From contig DATKQT010000037.1 of NCBI GenBank assembly GCA_035532535.1, positions 4,528 through 68,527 on the forward strand: DNA of 64,000 bases, given 5' to 3'. The translations under genes and the position numbers were made by a program. The notes under the pieces were generated by a model. That model did not search any database, was not told the DNA's origin, and saw nothing but the letters and a program-made list of their open reading frames with translations. The first letter of the stretch is position 1; each line of letters begins with the position of its first letter. This stretch comes from Palsa-739 sp035532535. GTDB lineage: Bacteria > Actinomycetota > Thermoleophilia > Gaiellales > Gaiellaceae. This document shows positions 32,176 through 40,208 of this stretch, piece after piece.

Positions 32176-32848
32176 TCCGCAGCCGCGGATCGGCGTCGTA
32201 ACGTATCCGGGGTCGCAGGACGACCGCGACGCCCTGTGGGCGCTCGGCGCGCTCGACGCGGACGCGGTGCCGGTGTGGCACGAGGAGCGCGAGCTCCCGT
32301 CGCTCGACGCCGTCGTGCTGCCCGGCGGATTCTCGTACGGCGACTACCTCCGCTGCGGCGCGATCGCGCGCTTTTCGCCGGCCACCGCCGCGGTGTGCGC
32401 GTTCGCCGAGCAGGGCGGCCTCGTCCTCGGCATCTGCAACGGGTTCCAGGTCCTGTGTGAAGCAGGCCTGCTCCCCGGCGCGCTGCTGCGCAACGAGTCG
32501 CTGCGCTTCGTGTGCCGCGACGTCCCGTTGCGGGTCGAGCGCGCCGACACGCCGTTCACCGCTCGCTGCGAAGCCGGCCAGACGCTCGTCATCCCGGTCA
32601 AGCACGGCGACGGACGCTACGTGCCCCCGCCGGACATCGATCCCGCGCAGATCGTCTTCCGCTACCGCGACAACCCCAACGGCTCGGTGGACGACATCGC
32701 AGGCGTCTGCAACGAGGCCGGCAACGTGCTCGGGCTCATGCCGCATCCCGAGCATGCCGTCGACCCCTTGCTGGGGTCGGCGGACGGAGCCTTGGTTCTC
32801 GCCTCGCTGGTCGAGGCCGCGCGCGACCGCGCGCTCACCGCCGTCTAG
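32168..32848 (+). CDS. purQ: Phosphoribosylformylglycinamidine synthase glutaminase subunit PurQ
   Basis: A 226-residue class I glutamine amidotransferase that supplies ammonia to PurL. The nucleophile Cys is in LGICNGFQVLCEAG, and the His-Glu pair is in LMPHPEHAVD. It also has VLPGGFSYGDYLRCGA. ATG at 32168 overlaps purS. The 3' end overlaps the convergent secreted-protein gene by 4 bp. purL lies 5.4 kb downstream, separated by unrelated genes. Confidence 0.95.
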   Translation: MASPQPRIGVVTYPGSQDDRDALWALGALDADAVPVWHEERELPSLDAVVLPGGFSYGDYLRCGAIARFSPATAAVCAFAEQGGLVLGICNGFQVLCEAGLLPGALLRNESLRFVCRDVPLRVERADTPFTARCEAGQTLVIPVKHGDGRYVPPPDIDPAQIVFRYRDNPNGSVDDIAGVCNEAGNVLGLMPHPEHAVDPLLGSADGALVLASLVEAARDRALTAV

Positions 32849-33432
32849 CCGCGCATTCCGAACGGATCGACGAACACGTCGTCGACCTGCCAGGTGCCGC
32901 TCGTCGCAGTCGACGTGAGCTGCAGCTGCGCGGAGACGGTCAAGAGCGGAAGAGAAAGAATCGACGGGACACTGGCGCTCGGCTCCCAGCTTCCGTAGCC
33001 GGACTGGTCGAAGCTCGTGAAGTTGAGGATGCCGGTGATGTTCCCGAGGAAGCCGTAGAAGACGACCCGCGCCTGCAGCGGGCCATTCGCGTTGTTCGAG
33101 TGCGCGAACATCCGCCAGCCCGGCGCGTTCAGCGCGGTGCAGACCTTCGGGCTCGCTGCGCTGCCGCCCGGCCCGATGCTGAGCGACGAGCTGCCGCCCC
33201 CGTTGACCGACCACGGCTCGTTGCCGGCGGCGACGGCGGCGTTGGAGACCTTCCAGCCGGTCGTGCCGCTCTCGAAGCCGTTGTTCGCAAAGGCGAAATA
33301 GTCGTTGTTGTCGCCGAACTGCGCGAACGGCTGGAGTGATCCGCCGCACAAAAGGGCTGCTTTGCTGGCCGGCGCTGCAACGATCGCAGCCGAGGCCGCT
33401 GCCACCAGTACGAGCATGATCCGCTTGGACAC
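32845..33432 (-). CDS. Secreted hypothetical protein (jelly-roll-like)
   Basis: A 195-residue protein with a signal peptide (MLVLVAAASAAIVAAPASKA). The mature part contains GFESGTTGWKVSN and ends DDVFVDPFG, a pattern seen in extracellular carbohydrate-binding-like or PEP-CTERM-type beta-sandwich domains. Exact ligand unknown. GTG at 33432 was chosen because GGAGG is 8 nt upstream; an earlier GTG at 33438 is too close to that site. It is divergent from the HD-GYP gene across about 150 bp. Confidence 0.72.
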   Translation of the reverse strand: MSKRIMLVLVAAASAAIVAAPASKAALLCGGSLQPFAQFGDNNDYFAFANNGFESGTTGWKVSNAAVAAGNEPWSVNGGGSSSLSIGPGGSAASPKVCTALNAPGWRMFAHSNNANGPLQARVVFYGFLGNITGILNFTSFDQSGYGSWEPSASVPSILSLPLLTVSAQLQLTSTATSGTWQVDDVFVDPFGMRG

Positions 33433-33504
33433 GGTCACTACCTCCGTCGTTGCCGCAGAACAGAAAAAGCAGTCCGCACCTTCATTCCGACCCGCGGAGC
33501 ATGC

Positions 33505-33524
33505 GATCCCCCATCTTGGGGATC
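33505..33524. promoter_or_regulatory. Palindromic operator-like site between divergent genes
   Basis: GATCCCC, loop CATCTT, GGGGATC: a 7-bp dyad midway between the divergent secreted-protein and HD-GYP start codons. Position and symmetry suggest a binding site for a dimeric regulator serving one or both genes. No known consensus is claimed. Confidence 0.35.
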
Positions 33525-33585
33525 TTCTGTCGAGTCCCTCGACCGAGGTACTCACGAGCACTTCGACGCTAGGAGAATTAGAAAC

Positions 33586-34905
33586 GTGGAAGCCGTTGCG
33601 GCCGGCGACATTTCGCACGACCTGCTCGCGACCGAGCTCGTCGAGCATGCCCGTGAGCGGGCGCGCCGCCGCATGGGAACGGTCGAGGGGCGGCTGGCGC
33701 TGTCGTTGGCAGTGTCCTTCCTCGTTGCCGCCGGCGCCGCTGCCGCCTTCCTGCCGGCTGGACGAAGTTTCTCGCCGGCCGCCGCCATCCTCGGCGTCTT
33801 CGCGTACGCGGTTGCATGCCGCGTGCAGTTCGAGGTTGGAGACGGCTTCGCGTACCCGATCCAGCTCGTCCTCGTCCCCATGCTCTTTGCGCTGCCTCCG
33901 CGCGATGTGCCACTGCTGGTCGCGGCCGGCATGGTCGGCTCGCAGCTCGTCCGGCGGTCGCACCCGCTGACGCATACCCCGATCGACATCGCCAATGCGT
34001 GGTACTCCATGGGGCCTGCGCTCGTTTTGGCGCTCGCCGGAGCACCGAAGCCGGCCTGGAGCAACGCAGCCCTCTATGTCGGCGCATTCGGCGCGCAGTT
34101 CGCGGTCGACTTCGTCACCACGTCCACCTGGTCGCGCGTCGCCTACGGCGTCGGCGTGCGAGATCACCTCCGCTCGATGCGGGAGACGGTGCTCGTCGAC
34201 GCGGCTCTCAGCCCGGTCGGGCTCGTCCTCGCGATCGCCACGATTGGCCGGCCGTGGGGGCCGCTTCTCGTTCTCCCTCTCGTTGCGCTCCTGCATGTGT
34301 TCGCGCGGGAGCGGCAGCGGCGCCTCGACCACACGGTCGAACTGTCGAACGCGTATCGCGGCACGGCGCTGCTCCTGGGAGAGATGATCGAGGCGGACGA
34401 CGAGTACACCGGCAGTCACAGCCGCGACGTCGTCGAGCTCGTCCTCGCCGTCGCGGATCGCCTCGCCCTCGAGCCGAGCGTACGGCGGCAGGCAGAGTTC
34501 GCCGCCCTGCTGCACGACGTCGGCAAGGTGAAGATCCCGTCCGAGATCATCAACAAGCCTGGCCCGCTCGACGAGGACGAGCGCGCGCTCATCAACACGC
34601 ACACGCTGCTCGGCGAGGAGATGCTCGGCCAGGTCGGCGGGCTCCTCGGCAACGTCGGCCACGTCGTCCGCTCGTCGCACGAGCGCTGGGACGGAGCCGG
34701 CTATCCCGACGGTCTTGCCGGCGAAGACATTCCGATCGCGGCCCGCATCGTCTCGGCGTGCGACGCGTGGAGCGCGATGACGACCGACCGCGCATATCGG
34801 TCTCGCCTCACCGATGAAGAGGCGACGCTCGAGCTGCGGATGTGCTCGGGCACGCAGTTCGACCCGCGCGTCGTGGACGCGTTGCTCGACGTCCTGAGCT
34901 CCTAG
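33586..34905 (+). CDS. Membrane-anchored HD-GYP domain protein (putative cyclic-di-GMP phosphodiesterase)
   Basis: A 439-residue protein. Residues ~35-245 contain six to seven membrane helices of a MASE-like sensor region. Residues ~265-435 are an HD-GYP domain with GSHSRDVVELV, the HD in LLHDVGKVKIP, HERWDGAGYPDGLAGEDIP (GYP) and RIVSACDAWSAMTTDRAYR. HD-GYP enzymes hydrolyse cyclic-di-GMP, although some act on other cyclic dinucleotides. No GGDEF partner is nearby. GTG start at 33586. The stop overlaps the convergent 34902 gene by 4 bp. Confidence 0.87.
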   Translation: MEAVAAGDISHDLLATELVEHARERARRRMGTVEGRLALSLAVSFLVAAGAAAAFLPAGRSFSPAAAILGVFAYAVACRVQFEVGDGFAYPIQLVLVPMLFALPPRDVPLLVAAGMVGSQLVRRSHPLTHTPIDIANAWYSMGPALVLALAGAPKPAWSNAALYVGAFGAQFAVDFVTTSTWSRVAYGVGVRDHLRSMRETVLVDAALSPVGLVLAIATIGRPWGPLLVLPLVALLHVFARERQRRLDHTVELSNAYRGTALLLGEMIEADDEYTGSHSRDVVELVLAVADRLALEPSVRRQAEFAALLHDVGKVKIPSEIINKPGPLDEDERALINTHTLLGEEMLGQVGGLLGNVGHVVRSSHERWDGAGYPDGLAGEDIPIAARIVSACDAWSAMTTDRAYRSRLTDEEATLELRMCSGTQFDPRVVDALLDVLSS

Positions 34906-35162
34906 AGGCCCAGCTCCTCCGCCAGCGCCGGATGCTGCGCGAGCTGCGTGCGCAGCCGTGCGAGGTCACGCGCCCGGAACGTCACCGGCCCGCGCCGCGC
35001 TGTGTCGTCGGTCGTGTAGGCGAAGCGGACGAGCCGCTCGCCCCGCGGCGTCTCGAGCAGCTGGACGACGGACGCGAACCGCCGGTCGCCCGCCTGCTGG
35101 CGCACGACCAATTCATCGACGAGGTCCGCCGTTCCCCACGGTGTTGCCGTCTTGGATGGCAT
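34902..35162 (-). CDS. Small hypothetical protein
   Basis: An 86-residue soluble protein with ADLVDELVVRQQAGDRRFASVVQLLE followed by RLVRFAYTTDD and a C-terminal helix LARLRTQLAQHPALAEELGL. The arrangement suggests a small beta-hairpin plus helix fold, but no family is recognised. The ATG at 35162 is used; a GTG at 35171 would add three residues. It lies 50 bp downstream of the glyoxalase gene on the same strand. Confidence 0.65.
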   Translation of the reverse strand: MPSKTATPWGTADLVDELVVRQQAGDRRFASVVQLLETPRGERLVRFAYTTDDTARRGPVTFRARDLARLRTQLAQHPALAEELGL

Positions 35163-35212
35163 GGGGACCACGCTAGGCCGCACTTCGTCACGACGGTGTG
35201 CCGGCTTTGCGC

Positions 35213-35605
35213 CTACTTCCCGGAGCGGTCGATCAGTTCGATGCGGTAGTCGTCGGGATCGCGGACGAAGCAGAGCAGCGACCCGCCCTCGCGGACGCGG
35301 TACGGCTCCCGTTCCGGCTCGATCCCCTGCGCTGCCAGCTGCTCCAGCGTTCCGCCGAGATCGTCGACCGCGAGCGCGATGTGGCCGTAGCCGGTGCCGA
35401 GGTCGTATGTGCGGCCGTCGTGGTTGTACGTCAGCTCCAGCACGGCCTTCTGGTCGCCGATGCCGAAGAAGGAGTTGGTCGCTTCGAGCTCGCCGTTGCG
35501 GACGATGTCCATGTCGCGCTCGAACTCGAAGCCGAGCGCTTCGTAGAACGCGCGGCTCTTTGCCGGATCGGTGATCCGGACCATTGTGTGGAGGAATTGG
35601 GCCAT
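35213..35605 (-). CDS. Lactoylglutathione lyase-like VOC enzyme (glyoxalase I)
   Basis: A 130-residue VOC protein very close to GloA in layout. Putative metal ligands are His6 (FLHTMVRI), Glu near 57 (VLELTYN), His near 74 (GYGHIALAV) and Glu near 122 (YRIELID). The SFFGIGDQKAVLELTYNHD segment is typical. GloA isomerises the hemithioacetal of methylglyoxal; in an actinobacterium the thiol cofactor may be mycothiol or another thiol. Third gene of a minus-strand run from 36826 to 34902. Confidence 0.87.
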   Translation of the reverse strand: MAQFLHTMVRITDPAKSRAFYEALGFEFERDMDIVRNGELEATNSFFGIGDQKAVLELTYNHDGRTYDLGTGYGHIALAVDDLGGTLEQLAAQGIEPEREPYRVREGGSLLCFVRDPDDYRIELIDRSGK

Positions 35606-35617
35606 GGCTCGATCCTA

Positions 35618-36826
35618 TTAGGCCGGGACGGCCCTGAATGGGTCGGTGTAGTCGGAGCGTCGGCGGGGATCGGTGATCCGATCCTTCGTGAGCCCGATTC
35701 CGAGCACGTAGTTGCCGGATCCCCACGAGCCCGTGTAGCCGGTCCCGGCGAACGACTCGAGGTCATATGCCGACGGCGCCAGAGTGGTGCCGCGGCCGTC
35801 GGCATCGTCGGCTCTCGGCGTAGCGGAGCAATGGCGTCCGTAGAGCGTCCAGCAGACCCGGACCGAGTACTGGCCGGCCTTCGGATAATTGGCATGCGAG
35901 CCGCGGGCGACGTAGACGATCGGATGCAAGCCGGTCTTCGAGAGTGCCGACCACGCAATCCACTTGCCGCCCTGATGCTGGGAGTAGACCGCTCCGAGCG
36001 GCGAGCCGTGCTCGAGCACAACGGTGACGCCCTCCCAGTCGGCCTCGTGCTGGTCGGAGAAGTCGTTGTAGAGGTACATCAGCCAGTATTCGATCGCGAC
36101 GCGCCCCTTCGAGGGCTCGTAGGCGAGATGGAAGTAGACCATCGGCCGGAGTCTCGCCCCCTCGAGCTGCTGCTCGATGCCCGGGTACCTCGACGCGTGC
36201 GAGTTGGGATCGGCGCCGCGAATGTCGAGGTACGTCGGCGCAGTGGTGACCGGAAGCGAGAAAAGCGTCGGCCGCCCTTGCGCAAGAGTCCCGCGCGGTG
36301 GCGAGCCGGCGCGTAGGACGGTTTCCGTGAGGTAGTCCTCCAACCGCAACGGCCGATAGCGCTCGGCGGAGGCGAGGCGGAGCACCGGCGCATACTTCGT
36401 CGCGAGCTGGACCGCACTGGCCGCCGGCCGTGGGCCGAGCGCACGGTGCGTGAATGTGCACATGACCGTCTCGCCCGAGCTGAGCGCGACTGTGGCGGTG
36501 GCTGAGGCGACGGTGACGGTGGTGCCACCGGAAGGATCCACGCATGTCAGCGAGGTCAACGTCCTGGGCTGGCCCGCTACGGCTCCTGACTCGACCAGCC
36601 GGTAGGTTCCGTCGGCGAGCCCGGAGATCGTCTTGGTGCTTCCGGAGACGCCGACGCCCAGCCGGAACTTCTGCCCGACGCCGGCATAGGACCATGCGAC
36701 GCCCGCCGGCGAAGGATCCGTCACCAGACGAACAACGATCGAGCCACCGCTCCGGTCAGCCGCACCGGCCGCCGACACGGCAACGCCGAGACCGACGGCA
36801 GCCAGAATCGGGAGGGAGAACCTCAC
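35618..36826 (-). CDS. Exported Vps62/DUF946-like protein
   Basis: A 402-residue protein with a signal peptide (LPILAAVGLGVAVSAAGAAD), an N-terminal SpaA/prealbumin-like beta domain (GTYRLVESG, VMCTFTHR, to about residue 130) and a C-terminal domain resembling Vps62-type proteins (YAPVLRLASAERYRP, IEYWLMYLYND, EADWEGVTVVLE, GSHANYP). The catalytic role of that family is not established. GTG start at 36826. Located just upstream of the glyoxalase gene. Confidence 0.72.
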   Translation of the reverse strand: MRFSLPILAAVGLGVAVSAAGAADRSGGSIVVRLVTDPSPAGVAWSYAGVGQKFRLGVGVSGSTKTISGLADGTYRLVESGAVAGQPRTLTSLTCVDPSGGTTVTVASATATVALSSGETVMCTFTHRALGPRPAASAVQLATKYAPVLRLASAERYRPLRLEDYLTETVLRAGSPPRGTLAQGRPTLFSLPVTTAPTYLDIRGADPNSHASRYPGIEQQLEGARLRPMVYFHLAYEPSKGRVAIEYWLMYLYNDFSDQHEADWEGVTVVLEHGSPLGAVYSQHQGGKWIAWSALSKTGLHPIVYVARGSHANYPKAGQYSVRVCWTLYGRHCSATPRADDADGRGTTLAPSAYDLESFAGTGYTGSWGSGNYVLGIGLTKDRITDPRRRSDYTDPFRAVPA

Positions 36827-36869
36827 ACGAGGTCATGTGACGATACGACGAATAGCAAACCAGCGGCTC

Positions 36870-37394
36870 TCACCCGGACGAGGGCCTGCCGGACGGAAGC
36901 TCGTCCTGCAGCATCGAGAAGAGCACCGCGTCCTGCCATTCGCCGAACTTCTCGTACGCCTTGCGCTTCACGCCCTCGCGCACGTACCCGACCCGCTCGG
37001 CATGGGCGACGGCACGCTCGTTGAAGCCGTAGATCTGGATCTCCAGCCGGTGGAAGCCGAGCTCGCCGAGCACCAGCCGCTGGAAGGCGCGCGCGACCTC
37101 GTCGCCGAGCCTGCGGCCGCGAAAGCGCGGATCCACGGCGAGCCTGCCGCCCTCGACGATGCGGTGGCGCTCGTTCACGACGCGGTACGAGGCGCTGCCG
37201 ACGCGTTCCCCGTCCGCCTCGGCGACGAGCCAGCCGAACGCCTCCGGCTCACGCTCCGAGCGCTCGATGTCGGCGACGACCTCCTCCATCGTCGCCGGCG
37301 CGCGTCCGAGGAACTCGCGCGTCTCCTCGCCGGTGACGAGCTCGAGCAGGAACTCGGCGTCGGAGCGATCAGCGCGCCGGAGCTCGACGGACAC
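36870..37394 (-). CDS. GNAT-family N-acetyltransferase (RimJ/RimL-like)
   Basis: A 174-residue GNAT protein. The acetyl-CoA motif A is LAVDPRFRGRRLGDEVARAFQRLV (R/Q-x-x-G-x-G/A form), followed by LEIQIYGFNERAVAHAERVGYVREGVKRKAY, which resembles RimJ/L enzymes that acetylate N-terminal amines. The substrate is not predictable. The first 26 bp overlap the 3' end of the DMT transporter gene, so the two are coupled. Confidence 0.85.
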   Translation of the reverse strand: MSVELRRADRSDAEFLLELVTGEETREFLGRAPATMEEVVADIERSEREPEAFGWLVAEADGERVGSASYRVVNERHRIVEGGRLAVDPRFRGRRLGDEVARAFQRLVLGELGFHRLEIQIYGFNERAVAHAERVGYVREGVKRKAYEKFGEWQDAVLFSMLQDELPSGRPSSG

Positions 37395-38262
37395 GCCGCG
37401 ACGCTACCCGAACCGCCCCGGTGCCGAGCGCAACGCCGCCACAGATCAGCAGCAGCCCCGCGAGCTTCTGGTCCGACAGCCCTTCGCCGAGGAAGACCGC
37501 GCCGTAGAAGAGCGCGAACGCCGGCAGCATGTAGGCGACGAGCACCGAGCGCGACGACCCGTAGATGCGGATCATCCGGTAGGACAGGATCTGCGCGAGC
37601 GCCGTCCCGAGCAGGCCGAGCGCCGCGGCCGAGCCGATCGCCTTCCATCCGGGCGCATGCGTCGGGAGCGTCGCGAGCGCGAGCGGCAGGAGCAGCACGA
37701 AGGCCCCCGTCATCGAGACGGCGGCGAGAACAGGCCCACCGAAGCCCATCCGCCTGCCTGCGTACAGGTTCGCGGCCGCGTACGACACCGAGGCGACGAC
37801 GATCGCGGCGATGCCGATCGTTCCGTGCCAGCCACCCTGCGGGTGCACACCGGCGAGGATGCCGACGCCGCCGAGCCCGAGCAGGACACCGACGAGCCGC
37901 CAGCCGGTCGAGCGCTCGGCCGGCACGAAGAACACGGCGAGCAGGGCGACGAAGATCGGCACGGACGAGTTCGCGACCGCGGCCGTTCCGGAGTCGACCC
38001 ACCGCTCGCCCCACGCGATCAGCGTGAACGGCACGGCAGCGTTGAGGACCGCGAGCACGAGGCCCGGGCGCCACGCCCGCACGAGAGCCGCGCCGCCGGA
38101 CCGCCGCCACGCGAACGCAACGAGGATCGGAGCGGCGCACAGCAGCCGCACCTCGATCAACACGGCCGGCGAGAGGTCGCGGATCCCGACCTTGATGAAC
38201 AGGTACGACGACCCCCAGATCGCCCCGAGAACGACCAGGAGGAAGACGTACCGCCGTCTCAC
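37369..38262 (-). CDS. DMT-superfamily (EamA) transporter
   Basis: A 297-residue protein with ten membrane helices and two EamA repeats (about residues 8-130 and 150-285). Typical motifs are AIWGSSYLFIKVG at the first helix and LLGTALAQILSYRMIRIYG in the second repeat. The family exports metabolites or drugs. GTG start at 38262 is divergent from purL, only 25 bp apart. Confidence 0.87.
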   Translation of the reverse strand: MRRRYVFLLVVLGAIWGSSYLFIKVGIRDLSPAVLIEVRLLCAAPILVAFAWRRSGGAALVRAWRPGLVLAVLNAAVPFTLIAWGERWVDSGTAAVANSSVPIFVALLAVFFVPAERSTGWRLVGVLLGLGGVGILAGVHPQGGWHGTIGIAAIVVASVSYAAANLYAGRRMGFGGPVLAAVSMTGAFVLLLPLALATLPTHAPGWKAIGSAAALGLLGTALAQILSYRMIRIYGSSRSVLVAYMLPAFALFYGAVFLGEGLSDQKLAGLLLICGGVALGTGAVRVASRRVRRAPAR

Positions 38263-38287
38263 GAGCCCATCTGAAAGGGAGGCTAGA

Positions 38288-40207
38288 CTGAATCACCTGA
38301 CGCAGGTCGCGGAACAGCCGCTCCACCGCGCACTCGGCCTCACGGACGGGGAGGCGGACCGAATCCGGGAGCTTCTCGGGCGCGATCCGAACCATTTCGA
38401 GCTCGCCGTCTTCTCCGTCCTGTGGTCGGAGCACTGCGGCTACAAGCACTCAGCGCCGCTTCTGCGGCGGCTCCCGTCCTCCGGCGAGCGCGTGCTGCAG
38501 GGGCCGGGCGAGAACGCGGGCGTCCTCGATCTCGGCGAGGGCCTCGCGGTCGCCTTCAAGGTCGAGTCGCACAACCATCCCTCGGCGGTGGAGCCGTTCC
38601 AGGGCGCCGCAACAGGCGTCGGTGGGATCCTGCGCGACATCGTCGCGATGGGGGCGCGGCCGATCGCGCTCCTCGACGGGCTGTGGTTCGGCGCTCCCGG
38701 CCACGACTTCGACCGCGCCGTCGCCGGCATCGGCCACTACGGCAACTGCGTCGGCGTCCCCACGGTCGGAGGCCAGACGGTCTGGGACGAGGCCTACCGC
38801 GGCAACTGCCTCGTGAACGCGATGTGCGTCGGCCTGCTCGACGCGCACCGGCTGCAGACGGCGAAAGCGCAAGGCCCCGGCAACGTCGTCGTCCTCTTCG
38901 GCGCGACGACGGGCCGCGACGGCATCGGCGGCGCATCCGTGCTCGCAAGCCAGGAGCTGGGCGAGGACGATCCCGACAAGCGCCCGTCGGTGCAGATCGG
39001 CGACCCGTTCACCGGCAAGAAGCTCATCGAGGTCTCCGTCGAGCTCGTCGAGTCGGGTCTCGTCGAGTCGCTACAGGACTGCGGCGCCGCCGGGCTCGCG
39101 TCCGCGCTGAGCGAGATGGCGAGCGACGGCGCAGGCATCGACGTCCATCTCGACCGCGTGCCGCAGCGCGAGTCGGGTATGGAGCCGTGGGAGATCATGA
39201 TCTCGGAGTCGCAGGAGCGGATGGTCGCGATCGTGCGGCCGCAGATGCTCGACGCGCTCCAGGCGCTGTGCGCGAAATGGGAGCTAGAGAGCGCGGCGAT
39301 CGGTGAAGTGACCGACAGCGGTGTGTTGCGCGCGCTCCACGAGGGGAACGTGGTCGGCGACATTCCGGCGCGTTTCCTCACAGAGGACTGTCCTCGCTAC
39401 GAGGTCGAACAGCGGAAGGCGGACGCGTGGGTGATGCCCGCGCCGAAGGCGCGTCGCCGGCCTGCGGATGTCGCCGGCGTGTACGAGCAGTACGACCAGC
39501 TCGTCGGCTCCCGCACGGTCCGCCGCCCGGGCCTCGACGCGGCCGTGCTGAGGCTGCGGCCGTCGCTGCGCGGGCTCGCCGTCTCTCTGCAGGGACCGCG
39601 CCCCGGCGAGACGGATCCATTCGCCGCCGGCGTGCAGGCCGTGCTCGGCGCTGCGCGCAACGTCGCGTGCACGGGCGGTGAGCCGATCGGCCTCACCGAC
39701 TGCCTCAATTTCGGCAATCCCGAGAAAGCGGAGATCGGCTACGAGCTCGCGCGGGCGATCGAGGGCATCGCGCGTGCGGCCGAGGCGCTCGGTGTCCCGG
39801 TCGTCTCCGGCAACGTCTCGCTGTACAACGAGACCGACGGCCGTCCGATCCCGCCGACGCCCGTCGTCGGCTGCGTCGGGCTCGTGCAGGACGTGCGGCT
39901 CGTCCCCGCCGGGTGGCAGCGCGGCGACGTCGTGTTGCTCGCGACTGTGCCCGAGGAGAGCATCGCCGCCGAGGTGTCGCTCATCCGCTTCCTGCGCAAG
40001 GCGGCGCCGATCCTGACGCTCTGCCATGACGTCGGCAGCGGCGGGATCGAAGCCGCACTTGCCGAGGCGACGCGCTGGAGCGGCCGCGAGGCCGACGTCG
40101 AGCTTCCGGCCGAGCCCGAGGCGGGAGCCGCGATCCTCGCGTGCGCGCCGGAGACCGTTTCTCGGCTCGGCTCCAAAGGCTTCATCCAGATCGGCCAGGT
40201 GCGCTGA
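38288..40207 (+). CDS. purL: Phosphoribosylformylglycinamidine synthase subunit PurL, apparent CTG start
   Basis: A 639-residue small-type PurL that forms FGAM with PurS and PurQ. Motifs are WSEHCGYKHS, LQGPGENAG, KVESHNHPSAVEP, GGASVLAS and LTDCLNFGNPEK. It is about 100 residues shorter than B. subtilis PurL (742), mostly in the C-terminal half. No ATG, GTG or TTG occurs in frame upstream of the conserved core. A CTG at 38288 is preceded by GGGAGG with a 5-nt spacer and yields LNHLTQVAEQPLHRALGL, so CTG is the likely start. Followed 1 bp later by purF. Confidence 0.93.
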   Translation: MNHLTQVAEQPLHRALGLTDGEADRIRELLGRDPNHFELAVFSVLWSEHCGYKHSAPLLRRLPSSGERVLQGPGENAGVLDLGEGLAVAFKVESHNHPSAVEPFQGAATGVGGILRDIVAMGARPIALLDGLWFGAPGHDFDRAVAGIGHYGNCVGVPTVGGQTVWDEAYRGNCLVNAMCVGLLDAHRLQTAKAQGPGNVVVLFGATTGRDGIGGASVLASQELGEDDPDKRPSVQIGDPFTGKKLIEVSVELVESGLVESLQDCGAAGLASALSEMASDGAGIDVHLDRVPQRESGMEPWEIMISESQERMVAIVRPQMLDALQALCAKWELESAAIGEVTDSGVLRALHEGNVVGDIPARFLTEDCPRYEVEQRKADAWVMPAPKARRRPADVAGVYEQYDQLVGSRTVRRPGLDAAVLRLRPSLRGLAVSLQGPRPGETDPFAAGVQAVLGAARNVACTGGEPIGLTDCLNFGNPEKAEIGYELARAIEGIARAAEALGVPVVSGNVSLYNETDGRPIPPTPVVGCVGLVQDVRLVPAGWQRGDVVLLATVPEESIAAEVSLIRFLRKAAPILTLCHDVGSGGIEAALAEATRWSGREADVELPAEPEAGAAILACAPETVSRLGSKGFIQIGQVR

Positions 40208-40208
40208 C

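Noticed and set aside
32845..34680. 611-codon minus-strand frame as one large protein
   Set aside because: Only the last 195 codons are protein-like (signal peptide onward); the rest is antisense to the HD-GYP gene.
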